NCBI GenBank assembly: GCA_036258055.1
Contig: DATAEK010000129.1
Coordinates: 42,370 to 106,369 of the forward strand
DNA from: DATAEK01 sp036258055
Lineage (GTDB): Bacteria > Acidobacteriota > Vicinamibacteria > Vicinamibacterales > 2-12-FULL-66-21
Length of the DNA stretch: 64,000 nucleotides
Reading direction: 5' to 3'
How positions within the stretch are numbered: position 1 is the stretch's first letter; every line of letters starts with the position of its first letter. The notes beneath the pieces are model-generated. The model had not been told where the DNA came from and searched no databases. It saw only the letters and a list, made by a program, of their open reading frames with translations. Below, piece by piece: positions 26,178 to 35,914 of the stretch. Made by a program: the position numbers and the translations under genes.

Positions 26178-27257
26178 CTACTTCCGGCTTTCCCTCTCCA
26201 CGAACTCCCGCAAGAGTGCTTTCGAACGTTCGTCGACGACATCGGGCAGCACCAGCTGCACGTCGACGAACAGGTCGCCGCGCCCTCCTGCCAGCGTCGG
26301 AACGCCGTGACCGCGCACTCGGAACCGTTGACCGCCCTGCGTGCCGGGCGGAATCTTGAGCTGCACGGTCGTCCCATCCGAGACCGGCACTTGAATCTCC
26401 CCGCCCAAAACCGCTTCGTGCACCGCGACCGGAATCGTGCACACGAGGTTGTCGCCCTCTCGACGGAACTGCGCGTGCGGCTGGACGTGCACGGTCACGT
26501 ACAGGTCACCCGTGCGTCCGCCGTTGCGACCGGCATGGCCCTTCTCCGGCACCCGGATGCCGGTGCCCTCGGTGACACCGGCCGGGACCTGAACGGCAAC
26601 CGCTTCCGTCCGCACGGCGCGTCCGTGCCCTGCGCACGGCGCGCACGACTGGAATCGCCGCCATCCGGTGCCGTCGCACGCCGCGCACATTTTCGAAAAG
26701 ACCATATGCCCGCGCGCCCAGCGGGTCCGTCCTGTCCCGCCGCACCGATCACACCGCGATTCGGGAACGGCCTTGTGCCCTGTTCCATCGCAGGCTGCGC
26801 AGGCAACCTGACGCGTCACGACGACTTGCCGCTCGACGCCACGAATCGCGTCGAGCAGTCCGATCGTCAGCACAGCGTGGAGGTCCGCACCAGCTTCCGG
26901 CGCGCCCGTCTGTGAGGGCCGGGCGGGATGCAGAACCTCCGCGAAGAGCTCGGAGAACGTGGCCGCCTCCGACCCGAGAGCCCTCAGCGAGAAATCGAAC
27001 TCCGTGAACTCGAAGACCGGTCGATCTTCCTGGTCAGACTGGGCGGGCCTTGCGGCCCCCGTGTCGTACTGCTGCCGCAGCCGCGGATCCACGAGCGTTG
27101 CATAGGCCTCGGCGATCCGCGCGAACATCACTTCAGCGGACCGGTCTCCCGGATTGATCCCGGGGTGATACCGGCGCGCGAGGCGCCGGTATGCCCGCTT
27201 GATGTCCGCCGTCGTGGCCGTCTGCGCCACGCCGAGGATGATGTAGAAGTCCGACAC
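26178..27257 (-). CDS. dnaJ: DnaJ co-chaperone with atypical HPG motif
   Basis: This 359-residue Hsp40 has a J domain (1-68), a zinc region with four CxxCxGxG-type motifs (CAACDGTG, CDRCGGTG, CAACDGTG, CAPCAGHG, about 133-205) and the C-terminal substrate-binding domain (QVPVSDGTTVQLKIPPGTQGGQRFRVRGHG). The J-domain loop reads RRYHPGINPGD, so the universally important Asp of HPD is Gly here. A typical Gly/Phe-rich linker is missing and replaced by a mixed segment. Its stop-to-start gap with dnaK is one base. The family call is certain; the effect of HPG on DnaK stimulation is unknown. Confidence 0.92.
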   Translation of the reverse strand: MSDFYIILGVAQTATTADIKRAYRRLARRYHPGINPGDRSAEVMFARIAEAYATLVDPRLRQQYDTGAARPAQSDQEDRPVFEFTEFDFSLRALGSEAATFSELFAEVLHPARPSQTGAPEAGADLHAVLTIGLLDAIRGVERQVVVTRQVACAACDGTGHKAVPESRCDRCGGTGRTRWARGHMVFSKMCAACDGTGWRRFQSCAPCAGHGRAVRTEAVAVQVPAGVTEGTGIRVPEKGHAGRNGGRTGDLYVTVHVQPHAQFRREGDNLVCTIPVAVHEAVLGGEIQVPVSDGTTVQLKIPPGTQGGQRFRVRGHGVPTLAGGRGDLFVDVQLVLPDVVDERSKALLREFVERESRK

Positions 27258-27258
27258 G

Positions 27259-29178
<1,920 letters not shown>

Positions 29179-29243
29179 GTGCTGTGTCCTCGCGTCCTGC
29201 CGCAGGCCTTGGTCGACCCGCAGCCAATCTTTATAACCTTGCC

Positions 29244-29272
29244 AATATAAAATATGAGCGTATGAATGTCAA
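29244..29272 (-). promoter_or_regulatory. Predicted sigma-70 promoter of dnaK
   Basis: On the minus strand TTGACA (29267-29272) and TATATT (29244-29249) are spaced by 17 bp, about 66 bp upstream of the dnaK ATG. This is the best promoter match in the window. CTTG (29238-29241) and CAAG (29270-29273) flank it as a loose inverted pair, which might be a diverged repressor half-site arrangement. No canonical HAIR or CIRCE element was found. Confidence 0.75.
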
Positions 29273-29301
29273 GCAATCGTGCCCCCGTGCCGGTAAGTTA
29301 G

Positions 29302-29310
29302 TGCTATAAT
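29302..29310 (+). promoter_or_regulatory. Extended -10 element for the FecR/DUF6600 gene
   Basis: TGCTATAAT is an extended -10 match on the plus strand, about 70 bp upstream of the gene start. The region at the usual -35 distance has no TTGACA-like hexamer. It is divergent to the dnaK promoter with about 30 bp between them. Confidence 0.5.
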
Positions 29311-29378
29311 GCGGCTTGCCAGCCTGCTCAGCAGGACGCTCCTGCTGTTCCGGGACCATTCGCTCCCCGAGGTTCCCT

Positions 29379-31454
29379 ATGTCACGCCTCGCCTCCGTCC
29401 TCTGCGTGGCCGTGCTCTTTTCGACGTCTGCCACCATCGCACGCGCTCAGGAAACTGCGTCCAGCGATCCGCCCGCGCATGTGGCGTTCGTGGACGGCAC
29501 TGCCGTGCTCGAGCGCGACGGCAAGACCGAAACCGCACCAACCTCGATGCCTCTTCTCGCGGGCGATCGGCTTCGCACCGAGAACGGCCGGATTGAAGTG
29601 CTGTTCGGCGACGGCAGCACCCTTCACGTCGACACGATATCGACCGTCGACTTTCAGTCAGACGAAGTGATTCGGCTGATCCGAGGTCGCGTGCGCCTGA
29701 ACATCACAGGCGCCGACCGATCCGTCTCCTATCGTGTGGACGCACCAGCAGCATGGGTCGAGATCCATCAGCCCGGGGAATATCGTGTCGGACTCGACCG
29801 AGGCGCCGCGAATGGGCAGGTCGAGCTCGCGGTGCTGCGCGGCGCCGCCGAGCTCGTGAACGAGGATGGCCGGACGCGCCTCCGCGCCGGGGAGCGGGCA
29901 TTTGCCAGCACCGGCGCCGCGCCGTCGTACGCATACGTCTACAACTCGGCCAGTTGGGATGCGTTCGATCAGTGGTCGGAAGCGCGTCGCGATCAACGGC
30001 TGGGGGTGTCCTCGCAGTACTTGCCCGACACAGTGCGGTCGTACTCCGCGACGTTCGACAACTACGGGGCCTGGCAGTACGACACCTCGTACGGCTATGT
30101 CTGGTACCCACGGGTCGCCGTCGGCTGGCGTCCTTATTACTACGGCCGGTGGTCGAGCGTGTACCCGTGGGGCTGGACCTGGATCGGTGCAGATCCGTGG
30201 GCCTGGCCGACGCACCACTACGGCCGCTGGGGTTTCTCTGCCGGCGTGTGGTTCTGGATCCCAGGCCGGACGTGGGGTCCGGCGTGGGTGTCGTGGGGCT
30301 ACGCGCCGGGTTACGTGAGCTGGTGCCCGCTTGGATGGGACAATCGTGCGATCGTGGGGATCAACGTATACGGCGGCCGCTACTACAATCCGTGGCACGC
30401 GTGGACGGTCGTGCCACACAATCGCTTCGGCACCGGTTACGTCAACGTGAACGTCGTCGCAACGTCGAGGCTCGATCCGCGAACCCGCAGTGCGTTCGTG
30501 GGCGGTCAAGCGGCTCCCAACTACCAGCACTACGCGGTTCCGCGCGGCGTGGCCCCGATCTATGCCGCGGGCACGCGTCCCGTGTCGGGCTCCGTCGGCT
30601 CGATTCGCACCGTCAACCCCAACTCCTTCGGAGCAGCGGGCTCGGCGGTTCCACGCGACTCGCGAGCCGCGGTCGGATCACGTGCCGACGTACAGAGCGC
30701 AACCGAAACATTCAGAAGTCGCGGGAGAACGACGACGTCGCAAGGACCAGGCTTCCCGCAAGGTTCGCGGACGCCGCGGGACTCGGCTGTCATCACCACC
30801 CGCGGATCGCAAGCACCGGCTGGTGCTCGTGAAGTGACGCCGAACGGCGCTCCGGCAGCGTTCGATCGGCGTGCGGTCCTACGCGGCGGCGAGGGAACGG
30901 ATCCGTCGAACGGCTCGGCTCCAGCGCGACGCCTCGAGGTACCGGGTTACACGCGGGCGCCGTCGGCTGCGTCTCCAAGTGCGGTGCAGCCGGGCGGCGT
31001 GCAGAGAGACAGCACATCGCCGGGCGGACGCTACGCCGTACCTCGCGGCTCCGGCTCCGATGCATACGCTCCGCGAAACAACGTCTCTGCGCCTGCCGGA
31101 GGCGGGGCCGTCCGTCGCTACGATGGCTACTCCCCGCGCGAGAATCAGCAGCCCATGGATCGCGGCGGGTGGCGGGCACCAGAGGTGATTCGCGGCACGC
31201 CTCCCGACGGCGGTCAGTATGGCGGCGCGCGCGCAGTGCCGCGGCAGTCGCCCGAATCTGCGCCGTCTCGAGGGTATCAGCCGGGTCCGGGATACGAACG
31301 TCGTGCGCCCGCGCCATCGGGACCGCCCCCATCGGCGGGCCCAAGCCGATCAGCCGAACCATCGCGTGGTGGGGGTGGGGGCGGAGGTGGCGGCGCACCT
31401 GCGGGCCAGTCCCGTGGCGCACAGGGAGGACGCGGGGGTCATAGCCGCGGCTGA
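29379..31454 (+). CDS. Secreted FecR-domain/DUF6600-like protein with low-complexity tail
   Basis: This 691-residue protein has a signal peptide (about 1-24, ending ARAQ). A FecR-like beta domain follows (about 30-190, with LLAGDRLRTENGRIEVLFGDGSTLHVD and LIRGRVRLNI). An extremely Trp/Tyr/Gly-rich segment (about 210-370) repeats YGRW and W-G-W units as in DUF6600. The tail from about 400 is Ser/Arg/Pro/Gly-rich and ends in a Gly run. There is no transmembrane anti-sigma helix and no ECF sigma neighbour, so it is not a classical FecR regulator; a surface or periplasmic role is likelier. The start at 29379 gives the signal peptide. Confidence 0.82.
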   Translation: MSRLASVLCVAVLFSTSATIARAQETASSDPPAHVAFVDGTAVLERDGKTETAPTSMPLLAGDRLRTENGRIEVLFGDGSTLHVDTISTVDFQSDEVIRLIRGRVRLNITGADRSVSYRVDAPAAWVEIHQPGEYRVGLDRGAANGQVELAVLRGAAELVNEDGRTRLRAGERAFASTGAAPSYAYVYNSASWDAFDQWSEARRDQRLGVSSQYLPDTVRSYSATFDNYGAWQYDTSYGYVWYPRVAVGWRPYYYGRWSSVYPWGWTWIGADPWAWPTHHYGRWGFSAGVWFWIPGRTWGPAWVSWGYAPGYVSWCPLGWDNRAIVGINVYGGRYYNPWHAWTVVPHNRFGTGYVNVNVVATSRLDPRTRSAFVGGQAAPNYQHYAVPRGVAPIYAAGTRPVSGSVGSIRTVNPNSFGAAGSAVPRDSRAAVGSRADVQSATETFRSRGRTTTSQGPGFPQGSRTPRDSAVITTRGSQAPAGAREVTPNGAPAAFDRRAVLRGGEGTDPSNGSAPARRLEVPGYTRAPSAASPSAVQPGGVQRDSTSPGGRYAVPRGSGSDAYAPRNNVSAPAGGGAVRRYDGYSPRENQQPMDRGGWRAPEVIRGTPPDGGQYGGARAVPRQSPESAPSRGYQPGPGYERRAPAPSGPPPSAGPSRSAEPSRGGGGGGGGGAPAGQSRGAQGGRGGHSRG

Positions 31455-31474
31455 TTCCACGCCGCGCGGAACTG

Positions 31475-31540
31475 CTACACGAGAGGCGCGGAGAACCTGA
31501 GAACTTGAATCTCTCTAAGTGCTCCGCGCCTGCCGTGTAG
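31475..31540. terminator. 19-bp stem hairpin after the FecR/DUF6600 gene
   Basis: CTACACGAGAGGCGCGGAG (31475-31493) pairs with CTCCGCGCCTGCCGTGTAG (31522-31540) with two mismatches; the loop is 28 nt. It begins 20 bp after the TGA stop. The loop holds GAGAACC and TGAGAAC units that resemble the GGTTCTA-type heptamer family in reverse. No T-run follows, so this is a strong structured 3' region rather than a textbook terminator. Confidence 0.65.
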
Positions 31541-31592
31541 CGGCCTCCGACGCCCGCCAATCCGCTCGCGCCTCCGAGAGTTCGAAGAATCG

Positions 31593-33902
31593 ATGGCCAA
31601 GAAATACGCCGTCAGAATCGCCCGCCGCGCGGGCCTCGTTGTACTGTTCGTCTTCGCTGCGTCGCTCGGCATCGCCACCGGCGTGATCTTCGCGTACGCC
31701 GGCGACCTCCCGCAGATCTCCGCGCTCGACGACTACACCCCCAGCACGATCACCCGGGTCTTCGGCTCGCGCGGTGAAATCATCGGTGAATTCTCGACCC
31801 AGCGCCGCGAGATCGTCTCGTATGAGGCGATCTCACCGAAGCTGAAACAGGCCATCCTCGCCGCGGAGGACTCCGAGTTCGAGCGGCACTTCGGTCTGAG
31901 CATGCCCCACATCATCATGGCGGCGACGCGTGACGTGCTCGGCGCCATCCGCGACAGGATCACGGGCCAGCGATCCCGGCCGAAGGGCGCGAGCACGATC
32001 ACGCAGCAGCTCGCGCGCGGGCTCTTTCCTGAGGCGGTCGGCTACCAGATCGGCGACGTCAGCCTCGAGCGCAAGATCAAGGAAGCCATCGTCGCCGTGC
32101 AGATCGAGAAGCGCTACACCAAGAGCGAGATCTTCACGCTCTACGCGAATCAGATGTACCTCGGGGAGGGGGCCTACGGCGTCGAGGCCGCTTCACGCAC
32201 CTACTTCGGGAAGTCCGCGAAGGATCTCACCCTCGACGAGGCGGCCCTGATTGCCGGCCTGTTCCAGACCTGGCGCAACGCACCGACGGTGAACATGGAT
32301 CGCGCGAAACGCCGCCGCGCCTACGTCCTCGATCGGATGGCAGAAGAGCGCTACATCACGCAGAAAGAAGCTGACGAAGCAAAGGCACGGCCGATCGTCG
32401 TAGCGCCGGCGGCTGAACCGTCGAACGCCATCACCGCGTACTTCGTCGAGGAAGTACGCAAGGACCTCGAGAGCCGCTACGGCGCCAAGAAGCTCTACGA
32501 GAATGGTCTCGCAGTGCAGACGGCGCTGGACTTGCGGCTTCAGGAAGCGGCCACCACCGCGCTGGACGATGGCCTCAGGCGCATCGACAAGCGCAGAGGC
32601 TTCCGCAAGGCTCGCCGCAACATCGTCTCCGAAGGGCACACGCTGGACGCCTACCACCATCCTCGCTGGGATCGCCCGATGCGCGCGAACGATGTGGTTC
32701 CGGCCGTCGTCTCGAGCGTGGAGCCGACTGGCATCACGCTCAAGGCGGGAACGCTGAACGTCACCGTCGACCGCAAGGGCTTCGCCTGGACGGGCAAGAC
32801 GACGCCTGGCCAACTCGTCACGAAGGGTGATCTCGTCGAGACGCGCCTGCTCACGATTGCTCCCACCGGCGCGACCGCGACAGGCACGCTCGAGCAGACG
32901 CCTGCGGTCGAAGGCGCTGTGCTCGCGATCGACAACCGCACCGGTCAGATTCGCGCCATGATCGGCGGTTACAGCTTCGAGCGCAGCAAGTTCAACCGCG
33001 CCACACAGGCCTACCGCCAGGTCGGCTCGGCGTTCAAGCCGATTGTCTACACCACGGCAATCGACCGGGGCTACACGCCGGTCACGACGCTGATGGATAC
33101 GCCCGTCAGCTTCCCCGGTGGCGCCGGTCAGCCGCCGTACGCGCCTCTGAACTACGACCGGAAGTTCGAAGGCCCGATCACCCTGCGTCACGCGCTCGAG
33201 CAGTCACGCAACGTGCCGGCCGTGCGCGTCATGGATCAGCTCGGACCCAAACAGGTCATCGCTTACGCGCGCCGTCTCGGTCTTCAGTCTCCGCTGCCGC
33301 CGTATCTCGCGGTCGCGCTCGGCGCGGCCGAAGCCACGCTCGTCGAGATGACGAGCGCGTACTCCGTCTTTCCCAATCAGGGCGTCCGGATGCGCCCGTA
33401 CTCGGTCAGCAAGGTCACCGACCGTGAAGGCAACGTGCTCGAGGAGAACCGTCCCGAGCCGAAGGACGCGATCCGCGCCGATACGGCGTTCGTGATGACG
33501 AATCTGCTCCGCGGCGTTGCGCAGCGAGGCACCGCCGCCAAGGCGGCCGTGCTCAACTGGCCGGTTGGAGGAAAGACCGGCACCACCGACGACTACACGG
33601 ACGCCTGGTTCATCGGGTTCGATCCCGACATCACCATTGGCGTGTGGGTCGGGTTCGATCTGAAGAAGACGCTCGGCCCCGGCGGAACGGGCGCCGACTC
33701 CGCGCTGCCGATCTGGATCGACATCATGAAGGCGTGGATTGGGGATCGGAAAGAACCGCCGACCTTCGAAGCACCCGGCAACATCGTGTTCGTCGCGGTC
33801 GATCGCGGATCAGGCGACCCCGTCGCCCAAGGCACGCCGGGCGCGATCAGCGAGGCGTTCATTGCCGGGACGCAGCCGGGAGGATTCCGCAATCAGAATT
33901 GA
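31593..33902 (+). CDS. Class A penicillin-binding protein (PBP1A-like)
   Basis: This 769-residue bifunctional peptidoglycan synthase has one N-terminal transmembrane anchor (about 11-34). The GT51 glycosyltransferase domain carries AAEDSEFERHFG (catalytic Glu), GASTITQQLARGL and EKRYTKSEIFTLYANQMYLG. The transpeptidase domain carries QVGSAFKPIVY (SxxK), EQSRNVPAVRV (SxN) and GGKTGTTDDYTDAW (KTG). An OB-like insert lies between them. The C-terminal QN and the TGA stop overlap the first bases of the GAGGATT inverted-repeat element, so the native end may be slightly altered. Confidence 0.95.
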   Translation: MAKKYAVRIARRAGLVVLFVFAASLGIATGVIFAYAGDLPQISALDDYTPSTITRVFGSRGEIIGEFSTQRREIVSYEAISPKLKQAILAAEDSEFERHFGLSMPHIIMAATRDVLGAIRDRITGQRSRPKGASTITQQLARGLFPEAVGYQIGDVSLERKIKEAIVAVQIEKRYTKSEIFTLYANQMYLGEGAYGVEAASRTYFGKSAKDLTLDEAALIAGLFQTWRNAPTVNMDRAKRRRAYVLDRMAEERYITQKEADEAKARPIVVAPAAEPSNAITAYFVEEVRKDLESRYGAKKLYENGLAVQTALDLRLQEAATTALDDGLRRIDKRRGFRKARRNIVSEGHTLDAYHHPRWDRPMRANDVVPAVVSSVEPTGITLKAGTLNVTVDRKGFAWTGKTTPGQLVTKGDLVETRLLTIAPTGATATGTLEQTPAVEGAVLAIDNRTGQIRAMIGGYSFERSKFNRATQAYRQVGSAFKPIVYTTAIDRGYTPVTTLMDTPVSFPGGAGQPPYAPLNYDRKFEGPITLRHALEQSRNVPAVRVMDQLGPKQVIAYARRLGLQSPLPPYLAVALGAAEATLVEMTSAYSVFPNQGVRMRPYSVSKVTDREGNVLEENRPEPKDAIRADTAFVMTNLLRGVAQRGTAAKAAVLNWPVGGKTGTTDDYTDAWFIGFDPDITIGVWVGFDLKKTLGPGGTGADSALPIWIDIMKAWIGDRKEPPTFEAPGNIVFVAVDRGSGDPVAQGTPGAISEAFIAGTQPGGFRNQN

Positions 33903-34073
33903 GGATTGAAGATTGAGGATTGAGGATCGCTGATTGTGGATTGAGGGATTGAGGATTGGCGATCGCTGGAGTGGGGATTGAGGATTGGGGATTGGGCATT
34001 GCGGATTGCGTACTGCGGACTGCGGAACTGCGGATTGCGGATTGAAATGCGAGTGAGGATTGGGGATTGTTGA
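33897..34073. repeat. Left GAGGATT heptamer array / terminal inverted repeat
   Basis: This is a degenerate array with 7-nt period based on GAGGATT, GCGGATT and GGGGATT, with occasional GATCGCTG interruptions shared with the right arm. The first 74 bases form the terminal inverted repeat. From about 33971 the match to the right arm is limited to the general heptamer pattern. Confidence 0.85.
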
Positions 34074-34107
34074 TGGGCACCGGAGGTGGACCGGATTGCA
34101 GTTCCTC

Positions 34108-34509
34108 TCATGCGATTGATGATTGACGGCGGCGGCCGGACCGTTTGGCGGCCGCGTTTCGCTGGGCGGTTTTCTGCGAGGCGGTGAAGATGGCGATCAA
34201 CTGGTCGGCTTCATCGATCAGTGGCGCGGCGACTTCGGGTGCACAGAGGTTCGCTTCTGTCAGCGTTTCCAGCCAACCCTTTGCTTCATCGGCTTCCTGA
34301 CACACGATCCCGATCTTCGCGATGAATTCTCTCGTGGATCGCGCTCGACACGCTTCCCTGTAGTTGCTGCCGATCGCTCCAGCCGCGTCGATGAGCTGTG
34401 GGGCAATGCTGCGCTTCGCGTCGGAGTCCGGCAGGGCCTGACACAGTGCGATGACTGCCACCAGAAATGCTTTCGCGCGCTCCTGTTGAGCGAGGGCCTT
34501 GGGGTTCAC
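34108..34509 (-). CDS. Four-helix bundle protein (S23 / 23S rRNA-intervening-sequence family)
   Basis: This 133-residue, almost all-helical protein fits the S23/IVP family in its core: IAPQLIDAAGAIGSNYREACRARSTREFIAKIGIVCQEADEAKGWLETL, then a long amphipathic helix (EVAAPLIDEADQLIAIFTAS). A basic tail (AAAKRSGRRRQSSIA) extends beyond the usual family length of about 115-125. The start is GTG at 34507-34509. Family relatives include Avd, the accessory protein of diversity-generating retroelements, and proteins encoded in rRNA intervening sequences; the biochemical role of stand-alone members is not settled. It is the only gene within an inverted-repeat element, which makes a role in that element plausible. 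Confidence 0.82.
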   Translation of the reverse strand: MNPKALAQQERAKAFLVAVIALCQALPDSDAKRSIAPQLIDAAGAIGSNYREACRARSTREFIAKIGIVCQEADEAKGWLETLTEANLCAPEVAAPLIDEADQLIAIFTASQKTAQRNAAAKRSGRRRQSSIA

Positions 34510-34636
34510 ACAGCGGGTGTGAGCAAACGCGAGGCCGGCCAGAGGATCTCATGTTTGCGCCGATGATCATGACCCGCCGGATCGTAGTGCGCACAATCCG
34601 CTCACGTCATCAAGTTGCAATGTGGCAGGATCTGCG

Positions 34637-34795
34637 CGCCAATCCTCAATCCACAATCCCCGATCCAACAATCCTCAATCAGCAATCCCCGATCCAGCGA
34701 TCCTCAATCAACAATCCGCAATCCAGCGATCCTCAATCCTCAATCCCCCAATCCACAATCAGCGATCCTCAATCGGCAATCTTCAATCCTCAATT
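34637..34795. repeat. Right CAATCCT heptamer array / terminal inverted repeat
   Basis: This is the reverse-complement counterpart of the left array, built on CAATCCT, CGATCC and CAATCCC with 7-8 nt spacing. The outermost 74 bases (34722-34795) pair with the left end. Three C-terminal codons (I, E, D) and the stop of prfB are read from this repeat. Confidence 0.85.
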
Positions 34796-35908
34796 GCCAT
34801 CGCCGCCCCCGCCGCCTTCTTCATCAAGTAAACCTTGATGAACCCGTCAATGTCGCCGTCGAGCACACGGTTGACGTCGCCGACCTCTTCCTTCGTCCGG
34901 TGATCCTTGACGAGCTGATACGGGTGCAGGACGTAGCTGCGGATCTGGCTCCCGAAGGCAATGTCCTTCTTCTCTCCCCCGAGTTGATCGAGTTTCTCCT
35001 GCTGCTCTTTCATCTTGAGGTCGTACAAGCGTGCCTTGAGCACTTTCATCGCGGAATCGCGGTTGCGATGCTGCGACCGTTCGTTCTGCGACGAGACGAC
35101 GATGCCGGTCGGCAGGTGCGTGATGCGGACCGCAGAATCGGTGACGTTGACGTGCTGTCCCCCCGCGCCGCTGGAGCGGTAGGTGTCGATCCGCAGATCC
35201 TTGTCTTCGATCTCGATGTCCACGTCCTCGGGCAACTCCGGCCAGACGAACACGGAAGCGAACGACGTGTGGCGGCGTGACGCCTGATCGAACGGCGAGA
35301 TGCGCACCAGGCGATGGACGCCCGCTTCCGCGAGCATCAGGCCGTATGCGTATTCACCGGTGAGGGTGAACGTGGCGCTCTTGATCCCCGCTTCGTCACC
35401 CGGCTGGACATCGAGCACTTCACGCTTGAAGCCGCGGCGCTCCGCCCAGCGCAGATACAGCCGGAGCAGCATCTCGGCCCAATCCTGCGACTCGGTGCCA
35501 CCGGCGCCCGGATGGATCGTCACGATCGCGTTCTTCCGATCGTGCTCGCCGCCCAGCATCTTCTTCGTTTCGCCGGCATCCACGCGAACCGTCAGATCGT
35601 CGAGCGCCTTCGCCAGATCGTCGAGGATCGCTTCGCCGCTCTCGGCCCATTCGACGAGCACGGCGAGATCTTCCGTGCGTCGACGGAGATCCTCGCTGAG
35701 GTCGCGGTCCTCTTCGAGACGACGACGGCGCTGCAACAGCTTCTGCGCGCCGGCCTGATCCTTCCAGAAATCCGGAGCGGCGACGCGGGCTTCTATTCTG
35801 GCGAGCTCTTCGGCGGGACGTGCGGCGTCAAAGATGGCTCCGCAGGTCCCCGGCGCGGCGCGTCAGGTCTTCGTATCTGCGGAGCTGGTCGTCAAGCTGT
35901 AGGGCCAT
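34783..35908 (-). CDS. prfB: Peptide chain release factor 2 with programmed +1 frameshift
   Basis: RF2 terminates translation at UGA and UAA. The main frame (34783-35829) carries the tripeptide anticodon SPF (RISPFDQ) and the catalytic GGQ (SSGAGGQHVNVTDSAVR). Its own first Met is far inside the protein. Upstream, a 26-codon ORF starts at ATG 35906-35908 (MALQLDDQLRRYEDL) and ends at CTT TGA C (35827-35833); a +1 slip at this UGA joins the two frames, giving about 374 residues, close to E. coli RF2 (365). A GGAG sequence lies 4 nt before CTT as the internal SD-like stimulator. The C-terminal IED and stop come from the adjacent repeat. Lnt lies 6 bp upstream. Confidence 0.93.
35827..35833 (-). 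promoter_or_regulatory. prfB autoregulatory frameshift site
   Basis: The minus-strand sequence CTTTGAC is the canonical RF2 recoding heptamer. Slow recognition of UGA when RF2 is scarce lets the ribosome shift +1 from CUU to UUU. Reading frames on both sides encode continuous RF2-like sequence (RSHL before, DAARPAEELARIEARV after). The upstream GGAG is a weak SD stimulator compared with the AGGGGG of E. coli. Confidence 0.9.
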
Positions 35909-35914
35909 GCCACC

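Larger units (their letters stand above)
33897..34795. mobile_element. 899-bp element with 74-bp inverted repeats and a four-helix-bundle gene
   Basis: The two ends, 33897-33970 and 34722-34795 in reverse complement, match at about 69 of 74 positions without gaps. Both start AATTGAGGATTGAAGATTG when read inward. Inside these lie further 7-nt-period arrays (GAGGATT, GCGGATT, GGGGATT variants) to about 34073 on the left and from about 34637 on the right. One gene (34108-34509) is enclosed. The outer ends supply the stop codon of PBP1A (33900-33902) and of prfB (34783-34785). No recognisable transposase, recombinase or reverse transcriptase is present, and no target-site duplication is evident. 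Confidence 0.75.

Noticed and set aside
34108..34509. S23 gene considered as part of a diversity-generating retroelement
   Set aside because: No reverse transcriptase, no template/variable repeat pair with A-specific changes and no lectin-fold target gene is present in the window.
34108..34509. S23 gene considered as an rRNA intervening sequence
   Set aside because: No 23S rRNA sequence flanks it; the neighbours are PBP1A and prfB.
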